A DNA stretch of 15,780 nucleotides from an uncultured Lachnospiraceae bacterium (lineage in GTDB: Bacteria > Bacillota_A > Clostridia > Lachnospirales > Lachnospiraceae), in NCBI GenBank assembly GCA_902787595.1, contig CADAHD010000035.1, positions 1-15,780 on the forward strand. The letters run 5' to 3'. This document shows positions 1 through 8,200 of this stretch, piece after piece. Under the pieces are notes generated by a model that saw only the letters and a list, made by a program, of their open reading frames with translations, did not search any database and was not told the origin of the DNA. Numbering within the stretch: position 1 is the first letter of the stretch; every line of letters begins with the position of its first letter. The translations under genes and the position numbers were made by a program.

Positions 1-90
1 AGCGGCACCGCCCAGGATCTTATGTGCGGCGCTCCTTCGGAAGTTACCGAGCTGCAGCTTCGGGAAACTCATATTAAAGTAAGAGATTAA
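1..90 (+). CDS. aspS: Aspartyl-tRNA synthetase, C-terminal end (partial at left edge)
   Basis: Frame 1 is open from the first base to TAA at 88-90 and encodes 29 residues. They contain AQDLMCGAPSEVTELQLRE followed by HIKVRD. This is the characteristic end of bacterial-type AspRS, where a 'DLMTGAPS...Q/L-K/R-E-L/T-HIK' tail is typical. AspRS charges tRNA(Asp). A non-discriminating form also makes Asp-tRNA(Asn), the substrate of GatCAB, whose genes follow directly. The catalytic and anticodon-binding domains lie outside the window, so discrimination cannot be judged. Identification rests on a short tail but the match is strong. The start is off the left edge. Confidence 0.85.
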   Translation, partial: SGTAQDLMCGAPSEVTELQLRETHIKVRD

Positions 91-121
91 AGATCCTTCG
101 GGCTAAAGCCCTCAGGATGAC
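91..121. repeat. Short palindromic repeat, inverted copy with variant centre
   Basis: Immediately after the aspS stop. The reverse complement starts GTCATCCTGAG and ends GAAGGATCT, the two ends of the direct copy at 3404-3431. The centre is replaced by a small palindrome (GGGC-TAAA-GCCC at 100-111). The arms ATCCT (93-97) and AGGAT (114-118) pair, with a 2x2 internal loop before the GC-rich tip. It could fold as a hairpin at the end of aspS, but no T-tract follows, so it is not called a terminator. Confidence 0.6.
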
Positions 122-133
122 TTTAACTCCGTT

Positions 134-150
134 GTCATTCTGAGCGAAGA
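134..150 (+). repeat. Truncated copy of the GTCATTCTGAGCGAAG repeat
   Basis: The bases GTCATTCTGAGCGAAG match the first 16 positions of the full copy starting 29 bases downstream. The match then breaks into AAACCGGGC, so the 3' arm is missing and the unit cannot form the hairpin. It is probably a decayed or partly deleted member of the same family. Confidence 0.55.
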
Positions 151-162
151 AACCGGGCACAG

Positions 163-190
163 GTCATTCTGAGCGAAGCGAAGAATCTTA
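163..190 (+). repeat. Short palindromic repeat, full copy (AT arms)
   Basis: Full unit: GTCATTCTGAGCGAAGCGAA followed by GAATCTTA. The arms ATTCT and AGAAT flank the 11-base centre GAGCGAAGCGA. It ends 17 bases before the gatC start codon, so a transcript from upstream would carry this hairpin close to the gatC ribosome binding site. From memory, this core sequence recurs in many unrelated bacterial genomes. I cannot name a family for it. Confidence 0.7.
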
Positions 191-207
191 AAATACAGGT
201 GATAAAA

Positions 208-501
208 ATGGCAAATGTGATAAGTGACGAAACTATAGAATATGTAGGCATACTCTCCAAGCTCAAACTGGATGATGAACAGAAAGAGCAGGCAAAAAAG
301 GATCTTGAAGAGATGCTTGATTATATTGACCAGCTGGGTGAGCTCGATACCGAAGGTGTTGAGCCCATGAGCCATGTTCATCCCGTCAGCAACCGTTTCC
401 GTGAGGATATTGTTACCAACGGCGATGAGCGTGAAAAAATACTTAAGAACGCTCCCGAAGAAAGAGACGGAGCGTTTGTGGTGCCGCGCACATTTGACTA
501 G
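208..501 (+). CDS. gatC: Asp-tRNA(Asn)/Glu-tRNA(Gln) amidotransferase subunit C
   Basis: This is the small subunit of GatCAB, which converts Glu-tRNA(Gln) and/or Asp-tRNA(Asn) to the amidated form. GatC wraps around the GatA-GatB interface and stabilises the complex in the cytoplasm. The 97-residue length fits the family (about 95-100). [19 protein letters not shown] and the distal [15 protein letters not shown] region are typical; in the family this C-terminal part threads along GatA. I chose ATG 208 because AGGTGA (197-202) sits 5 bases upstream and MANVISDE is the usual start. An in-frame GTG at 199 would add three residues but overlaps that ribosome binding site. aspS ends 117 bases upstream and no clear promoter is visible in the gap, so co-transcription with aspS is plausible but unproven. 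Confidence 0.95.
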   Translation: MANVISDETIEYVGILSKLKLDDEQKEQAKKDLEEMLDYIDQLGELDTEGVEPMSHVHPVSNRFREDIVTNGDEREKILKNAPEERDGAFVVPRTFD

Positions 502-515
502 ATGATCGGAGGCTG

Positions 516-1865
516 ATGAGAGAAAACATAGCCATCGTAATTCTATTAGTAGTTACTACCTTTGCTTATTCTCTGGTTATGGTAAATGTATACAGCAGCA
601 CCAAGGGCTCAGAGGAAGCAAATGGGGTTTCTGCGGTCTCGGAGGACGCTGTGTCTTCTGATGAGGCCGCTTTTTTCGGTGAAGTGACAGTAACGCCTTC
701 TCCTACTCCGCAGGCAGGACCCACTCAGGCAGAGGAAGAAGAGACTGAGGAAGAAGGCGCTTTCAGACAGCCGGTATCGTTAAAAGGGATAAGCGCCTGC
801 AGGCAGTGGACTGAGGACAAGGATGATATCCTCAGCGCAAAGGAAGAGACAGGTCCTGCTCCTACCCCCGTTGATCTGATAATAGACCTTGATTATAATT
901 CTGATGTAGATGATACTGCGGCATTAAGGATAGCGGCTATGCTCGACCGCATGGGAAGAGTGCATCTTAAGGCGGCTATGGCTTCTACCGGCGGAGAAAA
1001 GGTCTGCAAGGCCCTGCACGCTCAGCTTTCCTACGACGGATACGGCAATGTGCCCATAGGAGCGTCTGCCCAGAATACTCCCGGCGGATCGCCTTACTGG
1101 GACGATCTGATCGATCACTATTTTACTGCCGGGGATTACAGGGTATATAACAGTGTCGAGCTTTATAAATCCATTCTGAGAGAGATGGACAGCATCGAGA
1201 AGGAGAAAGAGAAGGAACGCAAGCGATATAAGAAAAAATTCGAGTGCAGCGATGATGAACTTCCCGAAGAACTCAAGTCGGTTCAGAAGATAAAGATAGT
1301 GACCACGGGATATCTTGTGAATGTGGCAGGATTGCTGCAGGATCCCGAAGGCTACAGTCTGGTAAGCCGTTATGTGGATTCCGTATGGGTGACCGGCGGC
1401 GTATATATGCAGGGAGACGATCATAATTTTATCTGCACTACCGATATCGCGGAATCTGCCAGATATGTGCTGGCTAATTGTCCGGTAACGCTGATCTTCA
1501 GTTCCAGCGCATCTATAGACAATGAAGACGGCAGCAGCATCTTTTGCGGTGCAGGAATACAGCATCTTGACACCGCAGGCCGTGATCCCGTGGCTATGGC
1601 ATACAGGGATTACGGAAAGGCAAACAATACTTCGATGGTTGGCGGACGATATGCCTGGGATCCCTTCTGCTTGTGGGCGGCATGCCTTCCCATGGAAGAA
1701 ACCCTTACCCATCTTGAGTATATAAATCTTTCGATCGATCATACCGGCAGGAACAGATTTACCTACGATCTGCCTGCAAACTGCCAGATCATAAGGCGCA
1801 ACAGTGATGAACAGGGGTGGTATACATCCCAGCTGGAGCAGCTGATCAACGCAGGACTGAGGTGA
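516..1865 (+). CDS. Membrane-anchored inosine/uridine nucleoside hydrolase-like protein
   Basis: This 449-residue protein has an N-terminal hydrophobic segment (about residues 4-26), a Ser/Thr/Pro/Glu-rich linker (about 30-118), then a domain of the IU-nucleoside hydrolase fold. The linker suggests an extracytoplasmic domain on an uncleaved signal anchor, since there is no lipobox. Fold markers are the metal-site motif D124-L-D126...D130-V-D132-D133, matching the 'DTDxxxDVDDA' variant, and TTGYLVNVAGLL at 263-274. WVTGGVYMQGDDHNF follows at 291-305, with N304 at the substrate Asn position, and the late Asp is D382 in AWDP. The usual catalytic His before that Asp is W381. From memory a 'SWD' variant occurs in related proteins. 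A Lys/Glu-rich insertion (about 226-255) is unusual. It hydrolyses N-glycosidic bonds if active; the substrate is unknown. GGAGG (508-512) precedes the start. It sits 14 bases after gatC and 82 before gatA, in the same direction. Confidence 0.75.
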   Translation: MRENIAIVILLVVTTFAYSLVMVNVYSSTKGSEEANGVSAVSEDAVSSDEAAFFGEVTVTPSPTPQAGPTQAEEEETEEEGAFRQPVSLKGISACRQWTEDKDDILSAKEETGPAPTPVDLIIDLDYNSDVDDTAALRIAAMLDRMGRVHLKAAMASTGGEKVCKALHAQLSYDGYGNVPIGASAQNTPGGSPYWDDLIDHYFTAGDYRVYNSVELYKSILREMDSIEKEKEKERKRYKKKFECSDDELPEELKSVQKIKIVTTGYLVNVAGLLQDPEGYSLVSRYVDSVWVTGGVYMQGDDHNFICTTDIAESARYVLANCPVTLIFSSSASIDNEDGSSIFCGAGIQHLDTAGRDPVAMAYRDYGKANNTSMVGGRYAWDPFCLWAACLPMEETLTHLEYINLSIDHTGRNRFTYDLPANCQIIRRNSDEQGWYTSQLEQLINAGLR

Positions 1866-1870
1866 ATACA

Positions 1871-1897
1871 TCGCCGGAAAGCATACGGCTCCGGCGA
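1871..1897 (+). other. Perfect 8-bp inverted repeat (intergenic hairpin)
   Basis: TCGCCGGA (1871-1878) and TCCGGCGA (1890-1897) are perfectly complementary around an 11-base loop. The hairpin starts 6 bases after the nucleoside hydrolase-like gene stop. The following bases are AGGATCATATT, with no T-run, so intrinsic termination on the + strand is unlikely. It may protect or process the mRNA between this gene and gatA. Confidence 0.45.
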
Positions 1898-1947
1898 AGG
1901 ATCATATTAAAACGATAAGTAATATAAGTTTTGAAAGGCAGGAAAAA

Positions 1948-3390
1948 ATGGAATTATCACAGATGAGCGCTCTTCAGCTGGGCAAAAGCATAGCTGAAGG
2001 GGAAGTCAGGGTAAAAGAAGCAGTGGATGTTGCTTTTGCTGCTATCGATGCAAAGGAAGCGGAGGTACACAGCTACATTACCATCGATAAAGAAGGCGCG
2101 TATGCCACTGCCGAACGCGTGCAGCAGGCCATCGATAAAGGGGAGCTCAAGTCGCCCCTTGCCGGCGTGCCCGTGGCAATAAAGGACAATATGTGCACGG
2201 AAGGTCTGCTTACCACCTGCGCGTCAAAGATCCTCTGCAATTTTGTTCCGACATATACTGCGACCGCAGTTGAAAAGCTTGAGGCAGCAGGGGCGGTCAT
2301 CCTGGGAAAGACCAATATGGATGAGTTCGCCATGGGATCGACAACAGAGACTTCTGCCTACGGCGTAACCAGAAATCCCCGCAATACGGCTCATGTACCC
2401 GGAGGTTCTTCGGGCGGATCGGCTGCGGCAGTGGCAGCAGATGAATGCTGGTATGCGCTGGGTTCCGATACGGGCGGTTCGATCCGCCAGCCTGCAGGCT
2501 ATTGCGGCGTGGTAGGCATCAAGCCTACTTACGGTACCGTATCACGTTACGGTCTGGTGGCCTATGGATCTTCACTTGATCAGATAGGACCGCTGGCAAA
2601 GGATGTGAGCGATGCTGCAGCCATCCTGGAGGCAATAAGCGGATTTGATGAGAAGGATTCCACTTCAATAGACAGAAAAGATACCTGCTTTACCGCGGCC
2701 CTTAAAGATGATGTTAAGGGACTGCGCATAGGCATACCCCGTGATTATTTCGGTGAAGGCCTGGATCCGCAGGTTGCGGACGCCGTAAAGAAAGCGGCCG
2801 AAGATCTTAAGGCGGCAGGGGCTGTAGTTGAAGAATTTGATCTCGCGCTGGTAAAATACGCGATCCCCACTTATTATACCATCGCAGATGCGGAAGCCAG
2901 TTCGAATCTCGAGCGTTTCGACGGCATTAAATACGGCTATCGCACAGAGGATTATACAGATCTTCATGATATGTATAAGAAGACCCGCAGCGAAGGCTTC
3001 GGACCCGAGGTTAAGCGCAGGATAATGCTGGGAAGCTTCGTGCTTTCTTCGGGATATTATGATGCATATTATCTGAAGGCTCTTAAGGTAAAAGCGCTCA
3101 TCAAGCAGGCTTTTGATGAAGCCTTCAAAAAATATGATGTGATACTGGGACCTGTGGCTCCTACTACCGCTCCCAAACTGGGCGAGAGCCTGTCGGATCC
3201 GATGAAGATGTATCTGGGCGATATCTATACGATATCCGCCAACCTGGCAGGCATACCCGGTCTGTCGATCCCGGTTGGAAAGGATGCGGCAGGGCTGCCT
3301 ATAGGTATGCAGATCTTTGGCGACTGTTTTAAGGAGGATGTTATCATCCGCGCCGGCTATACATACGAAAAGATCCGCGGGGCATTTTGA
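1948..3390 (+). CDS. gatA: Asp-tRNA(Asn)/Glu-tRNA(Gln) amidotransferase subunit A
   Basis: This is the glutaminase subunit of GatCAB, from the amidase-signature family. It releases ammonia from glutamine and channels it to GatB for amidation of misacylated tRNA. At 480 residues it is full length. The Ser-cisSer-Lys triad is intact: K79 in PVAIKDN, S154 in PGGSSGGS and S178 in GSDTGGSIRQP. These numbers coincide with the S. aureus GatA triad as I recall it. Further family signatures are KTNMDEFAMGS (121-131) and GVVGIKPTYGTVSRYGLVAY downstream. The start at 1948 is preceded by GAAAGGCAGGA about 6-7 bases upstream. It lies in the order gatC-X-gatA-Y-gatB. No promoter was convincing in the 82-base gap, so it is probably read from upstream. 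Confidence 0.97.
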   Translation: MELSQMSALQLGKSIAEGEVRVKEAVDVAFAAIDAKEAEVHSYITIDKEGAYATAERVQQAIDKGELKSPLAGVPVAIKDNMCTEGLLTTCASKILCNFVPTYTATAVEKLEAAGAVILGKTNMDEFAMGSTTETSAYGVTRNPRNTAHVPGGSSGGSAAAVAADECWYALGSDTGGSIRQPAGYCGVVGIKPTYGTVSRYGLVAYGSSLDQIGPLAKDVSDAAAILEAISGFDEKDSTSIDRKDTCFTAALKDDVKGLRIGIPRDYFGEGLDPQVADAVKKAAEDLKAAGAVVEEFDLALVKYAIPTYYTIADAEASSNLERFDGIKYGYRTEDYTDLHDMYKKTRSEGFGPEVKRRIMLGSFVLSSGYYDAYYLKALKVKALIKQAFDEAFKKYDVILGPVAPTTAPKLGESLSDPMKMYLGDIYTISANLAGIPGLSIPVGKDAAGLPIGMQIFGDCFKEDVIIRAGYTYEKIRGAF

Positions 3391-3403
3391 TAAGCGGACC
3401 ACG

Positions 3404-3431
3404 GTCATCCTGAGCGAAGCGAAGGATCTTA
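3404..3431 (+). repeat. Short palindromic repeat, full copy (GC arms)
   Basis: GTCATCCTGAGCGAAGCGAA followed by GGATCTTA is the same 28-base unit as at 163-190, differing at two positions. Both changes are in the arms, and they compensate: ATCCT pairs with AGGAT here, where the other copy has ATTCT with AGAAT. It starts 13 bases after the gatA stop and ends 35 bases before the next start codon. Confidence 0.7.
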
Positions 3432-3466
3432 CCTCGCGGATCATATACACTATGGAGGAAAAAAAC

Positions 3467-3778
3467 ATGAAGAAAATAAAAGCATACTTCGAAGATTTAG
3501 ATGCAAGTGTTCTTTCAACCCGCAGGGTTATGTTCCTTGAGACCCTGGTAGCCCTGCTTGCGGGCATTATCATAGGCATACTTATTGCGCCGCCCAGAGT
3601 AGCCCTGCTTGCGGGCATTATCATAGGCATACTTATTGCGCCGCCCAGAAAGCTGAAGATGGGCTGCGATAACGGCAATAATAATGTTGCTGACGGCTGT
3701 GGCTGCGGCAATGGCCGGTGCTGTAGTGATGAAGACGACGATACAAAGAATGATGAGGATAAGAGGGAGAACGACTGA
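3467..3778 (+). CDS. Small membrane protein with duplicated hydrophobic segment and Cys-rich acidic tail
   Basis: This 103-residue protein has no function I can assign. It has a charged N-terminus (1-20) and a hydrophobic region containing VALLAGIIIGILIAPPR twice, exactly (28-44 and 45-61). Its tail is polar: five Cys (67, 78, 80, 85, 86), many Gly/Asn, then an Asp/Glu/Lys-rich end. The G-x-x-x-G-x-L-x-A-P pattern recalls the membrane segment of YtxH-like small proteins. Similar gat-linked proteins with one hydrophobic segment are my recollection for Lachnospiraceae, not verified. ATG 3467 is chosen because GGAGG (3454-3458) lies 8 bases upstream. An ATG at 3452 overlaps that site and is unlikely. 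Its TGA overlaps the gatB ATG by one base (TGATG at 3776-3780), so translation of the two is probably coupled. The duplication probably adds a second membrane pass or a helical hairpin. Confidence 0.75.
   Translation: MKKIKAYFEDLDASVLSTRRVMFLETLVALLAGIIIGILIAPPRVALLAGIIIGILIAPPRKLKMGCDNGNNNVADGCGCGNGRCCSDEDDDTKNDEDKREND
3548..3649 (+). repeat. Perfect 2 x 51-bp in-frame tandem duplication
   Basis: Bases 3548-3598 and 3599-3649 are identical, with period 51, and encode 17 residues each (VALLAGIIIGILIAPPR). The flanks differ: CTG before copy 1 versus AGA before copy 2, and AAGCTG after copy 2. The repeat therefore ends sharply. No synonymous differences are present, so the event is recent or the copies are kept identical by recombination. 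An assembly error is also possible. Confidence 0.95.
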
Positions 3779-5214
3779 TGTCCAGAGAGTACGAAACAGT
3801 CATAGGTTTGGAAGTGCATGTTGAGCTTGCCACAAAGACAAAGATATTCTGCGGCTGCTCCACACAGTTCGGCGGGGAAGTGAATTCCCATACCTGCCCG
3901 GTCTGTACGGGCATGCCCGGATCGCTTCCGGTGCTTAATAAACAGGTGGTGGAATATGCCATTGCCGTAGGTCTTGCAACCAATTGCGAGATCACGAGAC
4001 ACGGCAAATTTGACCGCAAGAATTACTTCTATCCGGATAATCCCCAGAATTATCAGATATCCCAGCTGTACCTGCCTATCTGCAGGAACGGTTATGTCGA
4101 GATAGAGACCGAAAAGGGCGGAAAAAAGAAAGTAGGCATCCACGAGATACATATGGAAGAGGATGCGGGCAAGCTGATCCATGATGAATGGGGGGATGTG
4201 TCCCTGGTGGATTACAACCGCTCGGGCGTGCCCCTTATAGAGATAGTATCCGAGCCTGATATGCGCAGCGCCGAAGAGGTTATCGCATATCTTGAAAAGC
4301 TGCGCATGTTCATACAGTACCTGGGAGCATCGGACTGCAAGCTTCAGGAAGGCTCAATGAGAGCTGACGTTAACCTTTCCGTGCGTCCCGTGGGCAGCGA
4401 TAAATTCGGAACCAGGACAGAGATGAAGAACCTGAATTCATTTACCGCCATTACCCATGCGATAGAGAATGAGCGTGAGAGACAGATAGATATCATCGAA
4501 GCCGGCGGCAGCGTTATACAGGAGACCAGGCGTTTTGACGATAACAAGGGAGAGTCCTATGCAATGCGCAGCAAGGAAGACGCACAGGATTACCGTTATT
4601 TCCCCGATCCCGATCTGATCCCTCTTGATGTTTCACAGGAGTGGATAGACAGGATAAAGAGCGAACAGCCCGAGTTCCGTCCCGAGAAGATGGCGCGTTA
4701 TAAAGAAGAGTACGGCATACCCGAATACGATATAGGCATCATCACCGATAATAAGCGCATGGCAGATATCTTTGAGGCTGCCACGGCTATCTGCGGCCAG
4801 CCCAAGAAGGTATCCAACTGGCTGATGGTTGAGACACTGCGTCTTTTAAAGGAAAAGAACATGGACGCCGTTGACATACGCTATTCACCCGAGCATCTTG
4901 CAGCGCTGATCGATCTGGTGGAAAAGAAGGTCATCAACTCTTCCGTTGCCAAGGAAGTGTTTGAGAAGATGTTTGAGGATGATACCGATCCCGTTAAGTA
5001 TGTAGAGGAAAAGGGCTTAAAGCAGGAGACCGATTCATCCGCTATAAAGGCGATCTGCGAACAGGTAATAGCAGATAATCCCCAGTCTGTTGCCGATTAC
5101 AAGGCAGGAAAGGAAAAGGCCATAGGTTTCCTGGTTGGTCAGACTATGAAGGCTGCAAAGGGCAAGGCGGATCCCGGAACGGTGAACGCCCTGCTTAAGG
5201 AGCTTCTGGCTTAG
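3778..5214 (+). CDS. gatB: Asp-tRNA(Asn)/Glu-tRNA(Gln) amidotransferase subunit B
   Basis: GatB binds the misacylated tRNA, phosphorylates the Glu or Asp side chain with ATP and transfers ammonia from GatA. The protein has 478 residues, the normal length. VIGLEVHVELATKTKIFC (8-25) opens the kinase-type domain. Zn-ligand cysteines are C25, C27, C40 and C43. HGKFDRKNYFYPDNPQNYQ and EGSMRADVNLSVRP are standard family blocks. The C-terminal third (about 330-478) is the helical and YqeY-type tRNA-binding region, ending in GQTMKAAKGKADP and a typical NALLKELLA. The start codon overlaps the stop of the preceding small membrane protein, and AGAGGGAG lies just upstream. The next gene, addB, begins after one intervening base. 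Confidence 0.97.
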   Translation: MSREYETVIGLEVHVELATKTKIFCGCSTQFGGEVNSHTCPVCTGMPGSLPVLNKQVVEYAIAVGLATNCEITRHGKFDRKNYFYPDNPQNYQISQLYLPICRNGYVEIETEKGGKKKVGIHEIHMEEDAGKLIHDEWGDVSLVDYNRSGVPLIEIVSEPDMRSAEEVIAYLEKLRMFIQYLGASDCKLQEGSMRADVNLSVRPVGSDKFGTRTEMKNLNSFTAITHAIENERERQIDIIEAGGSVIQETRRFDDNKGESYAMRSKEDAQDYRYFPDPDLIPLDVSQEWIDRIKSEQPEFRPEKMARYKEEYGIPEYDIGIITDNKRMADIFEAATAICGQPKKVSNWLMVETLRLLKEKNMDAVDIRYSPEHLAALIDLVEKKVINSSVAKEVFEKMFEDDTDPVKYVEEKGLKQETDSSAIKAICEQVIADNPQSVADYKAGKEKAIGFLVGQTMKAAKGKADPGTVNALLKELLA

Positions 5215-5215
5215 C

Positions 5216-8200
5216 ATGAAGCTGCGTTTTATCATAGGCGGCTCCGGAAGCGGAAAGAGCAGCACGCTTCAGAATGAAATAATACGACGGGCTGAAAAAG
5301 AGCCCGGCCGGCAGTATATGGTAGTTGTACCGGATCAGTTTACCATGCAGACCCAGAAGGAAATGGTAGAACGGCATCCGGCGGGAGGAATAATGAATAT
5401 AGATGTGCAGAGCTTTGGCAGGCTCTGCCATCGTATTTCTGATGAAGTCGGCGCTAAGGAACGTATCGTCTTAGACGATACGGGTAAGAATCTGGTGCTC
5501 AAGCACCTGGCGGCGGAGCTTGCTGAAAAGCTTCCGGCCATCGGCTCTTCTCTTTCGAGAAAGGGCTATATCCACGAAGTAAAATCAGTCATATCGGAAT
5601 TCATGCAATACGGCATAGGGCCGGAATCCGTAGGCCGTCTTTCTGAGGCGGCATCAGGAAAGAAGGCACTCTGCGCAAAGCTTAAGGATCTTAAGACTGT
5701 ATATGAGGCGTTCAATTCCTATCTGGGGGAGCGCTATATCACCAAGGAAGAAAAGCTGGATATACTGGCGGGGCAGATAGAAAAGTCAAAGCTGCTTAAA
5801 GGCAGCGTGGTGGCTTTTGACGGTTTTACCGGTTTTACGCCCGTGCAGGAAAATGTGATCCGCAGGCTGTTTCATTGCTGTGATGAGCTGATATTCACGA
5901 TCATCATGCCGGCTGACGAATACGATTCCTACAGGGCGGATTTTGACGATCACAGGCTTTTTGCGTTAAGCATGAAGACCATTCGCTCTCTTGAACAGCT
6001 GGCTCATGACGAAGGGGCTGAGCGCGGTGAAGACATTTTCTTAAGCGGCCCCGCGCCGCGCTTTGCGGCATCTCCGGCTCTGGCCTTCCTGGACAGTAAT
6101 ATTTTCAGGGGAGGAGACAGGGTATATGACAAAGATCTCAGGGGAGAGATCTCTGCTTTTGCTGCCGCCGATCCCCATGAGGAAGTGGCGGAGATATTCA
6201 GAAGGATAAGAAAACTGACTCATGAAAGCGATCTGGCTTATCGTGATATAGCTGTGATAACGGGCGACCTGGAGAGATATTCGCCTTATATCACGGAGTG
6301 TTCGCGCATGTATGATATCCCCTGCTTTGTGGATATCAATCAAAAGCTGGAACACAATCCCTTTACGGAATATCTGCGTTCGGCAATGGAGTGCGTTGAC
6401 AGGGGCTATGCCTTTGACAGCGTGATGCATTTTCTGCGCAGCGGGCTTTCGGGAATAGATCCGGAAGCGGCAGACGAACTGGAGAACTACCTGCTGGCAA
6501 CCGGAATACGCGGGACCAAAGCCTGGAGCCGGCTTTTTGCCAGACGCCCCGCTTATATGAAGGGTGACGATGAAGCGCTGCTTCGGGTCAACGAAACCAG
6601 GCTGCTCATCTGGAATAAGACTGAATGTTTAAGGCGCCCCGGCGCAAAGGCAAAGGCAGAAGAATATGCAAAGACGCTGTACGAATTCATTGAGCAGAGC
6701 GATGTATACGAAAAGCTGACGGAATACAGCTGCTATTTCCGTGAGAACGGAGACAGGGTCAGGGAAAAGGAATACGACCAGGTATATGAGGTGGTATGCA
6801 GGCTTCTGGAGCAGATCGCATCGCTGCTTGAGGGTGAAGAGATAAGCCTCAGCGAGTTTATAGAGATATTCTTATCGGGCGTAGAGGAGATAAAGCTGGG
6901 AGTATTGCCCCAGGATATAGACCGCGTGGTCATAGGCGATATGGAGCGTACCCGTTTAAAGCCTGTAAAGGCGGTATTCTTTGCGGGACTCAATGACGGC
7001 ATTATTCCCGCTGCTTCGGGAAGCGGGGGAATGATATCGGATATAGACCGCGAATTCCTGGGCGAATCGGGTTTTGTGCTGGCGCCCACACCCAGACAGC
7101 GCATGTTCATACAGAGATTATATCTTTATCATGCTCTGGGCAGGCCTTCGCATAAGCTGATACTGTCCTATTCGTCGGCAGACCGTAAGGGTGACAGCCA
7201 GAGAGTATCATATCTGATGGGGCGCATAAGGGAGCTGTTTCCCGGACTTAAGATACAGCGTGCCGGCAGGCAGGAAGACGAGCTGCCGGCTGTGGGAGAG
7301 ATGGCGCTTATGCTTTCCGAATATGCTTCGGGAATAATGAGTGAAGATAAAAAGCCCGGATTCTATACGGATTATGCCATTCTGAAGGAAAGAGACAGGG
7401 AAGTGATGGCTAAGCTGACGGAGACCGCTTTTTACCGTTATATACCCAAAGTACTGGCAAAAGGGGCTGTCAGCGATCTGTACGGCGCCGTTATCTCAGG
7501 AAGCGTAAGCCGCATGGAGAGTTTTGCGGCCTGCGCCTATGCGCATTTTCTGAGCTACGGGCTTAAGCTCAAGGACAGAGAGAGCAATGAGCTTGAAAGC
7601 CCCGATATGGGCAGCATCTATCATGATGTGCTGGAACGTTTCGGAAAGCTGCTGGATGAAAAAGGCTTGGAGTGGGGCGCGGTAAAGTCTGATTTTATTG
7701 ACGAAAACCTGCCGGGCATAATGAGCGCGGTAGCCGCGGAATACGGCACGGAGAAGCTTTATCAGGATTGTGTAAGCGCGTATGTGTACAAACGCATGGG
7801 GCGCATCCTTAAGCGCAGCATACGCACCGTGGCTTATCAGCTTTCAAAAGGCAGTTTTAAGCCGGTAAAATATGAATACAGATTTGAAAGAAATACGCAG
7901 CCTGAGCCCGGCGTGGACATGAGGCTGAGCGGAAAGATAGACAGACTGGATGAATACAGGCAGGGAGATAAATGTTATATCAAGATCACGGACTATAAAT
8001 CGGGCAAGCGCAGGCTGATGCCGGAAAAGGTATGGAGCGGAGAGCAGCTGCAGCTTCCGGTATATCTGTACGAGGCCGTGAGGAAGACCGGAGAAGGAGC
8101 TGTTCCCGCAGCGCTTTTCTACTATACGCTCACCGATCCCTGGGTCAAGTGTAAAGACAATAAGTATTCCGATCCGGAATTAAAGCTGCCGGGGCTGTTA

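Noticed and set aside
91..118. Hairpin after aspS as an intrinsic terminator
   Set aside because: The stem has a 2x2 internal loop and no T-run follows. It is better explained as an inverted member of the dispersed repeat.
189..194. TAAAAT as a -10 box for gatC
   Set aside because: It matches 5 of 6 positions, but no -35-like hexamer lies at a suitable distance and the bases are partly inside the repeat.
924..1871. 315-codon open frame on the - strand inside the nucleoside hydrolase-like gene
   Set aside because: It lies opposite a gene with recognisable motifs, and its product has no family features.
2665..4182. 505-codon open frame on the - strand across gatA, the small protein and gatB
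   Set aside because: It is antisense to three well-supported genes, has no ribosome binding site of note, and its product includes translated repeat and duplication sequence. It is a shadow of coding bias.
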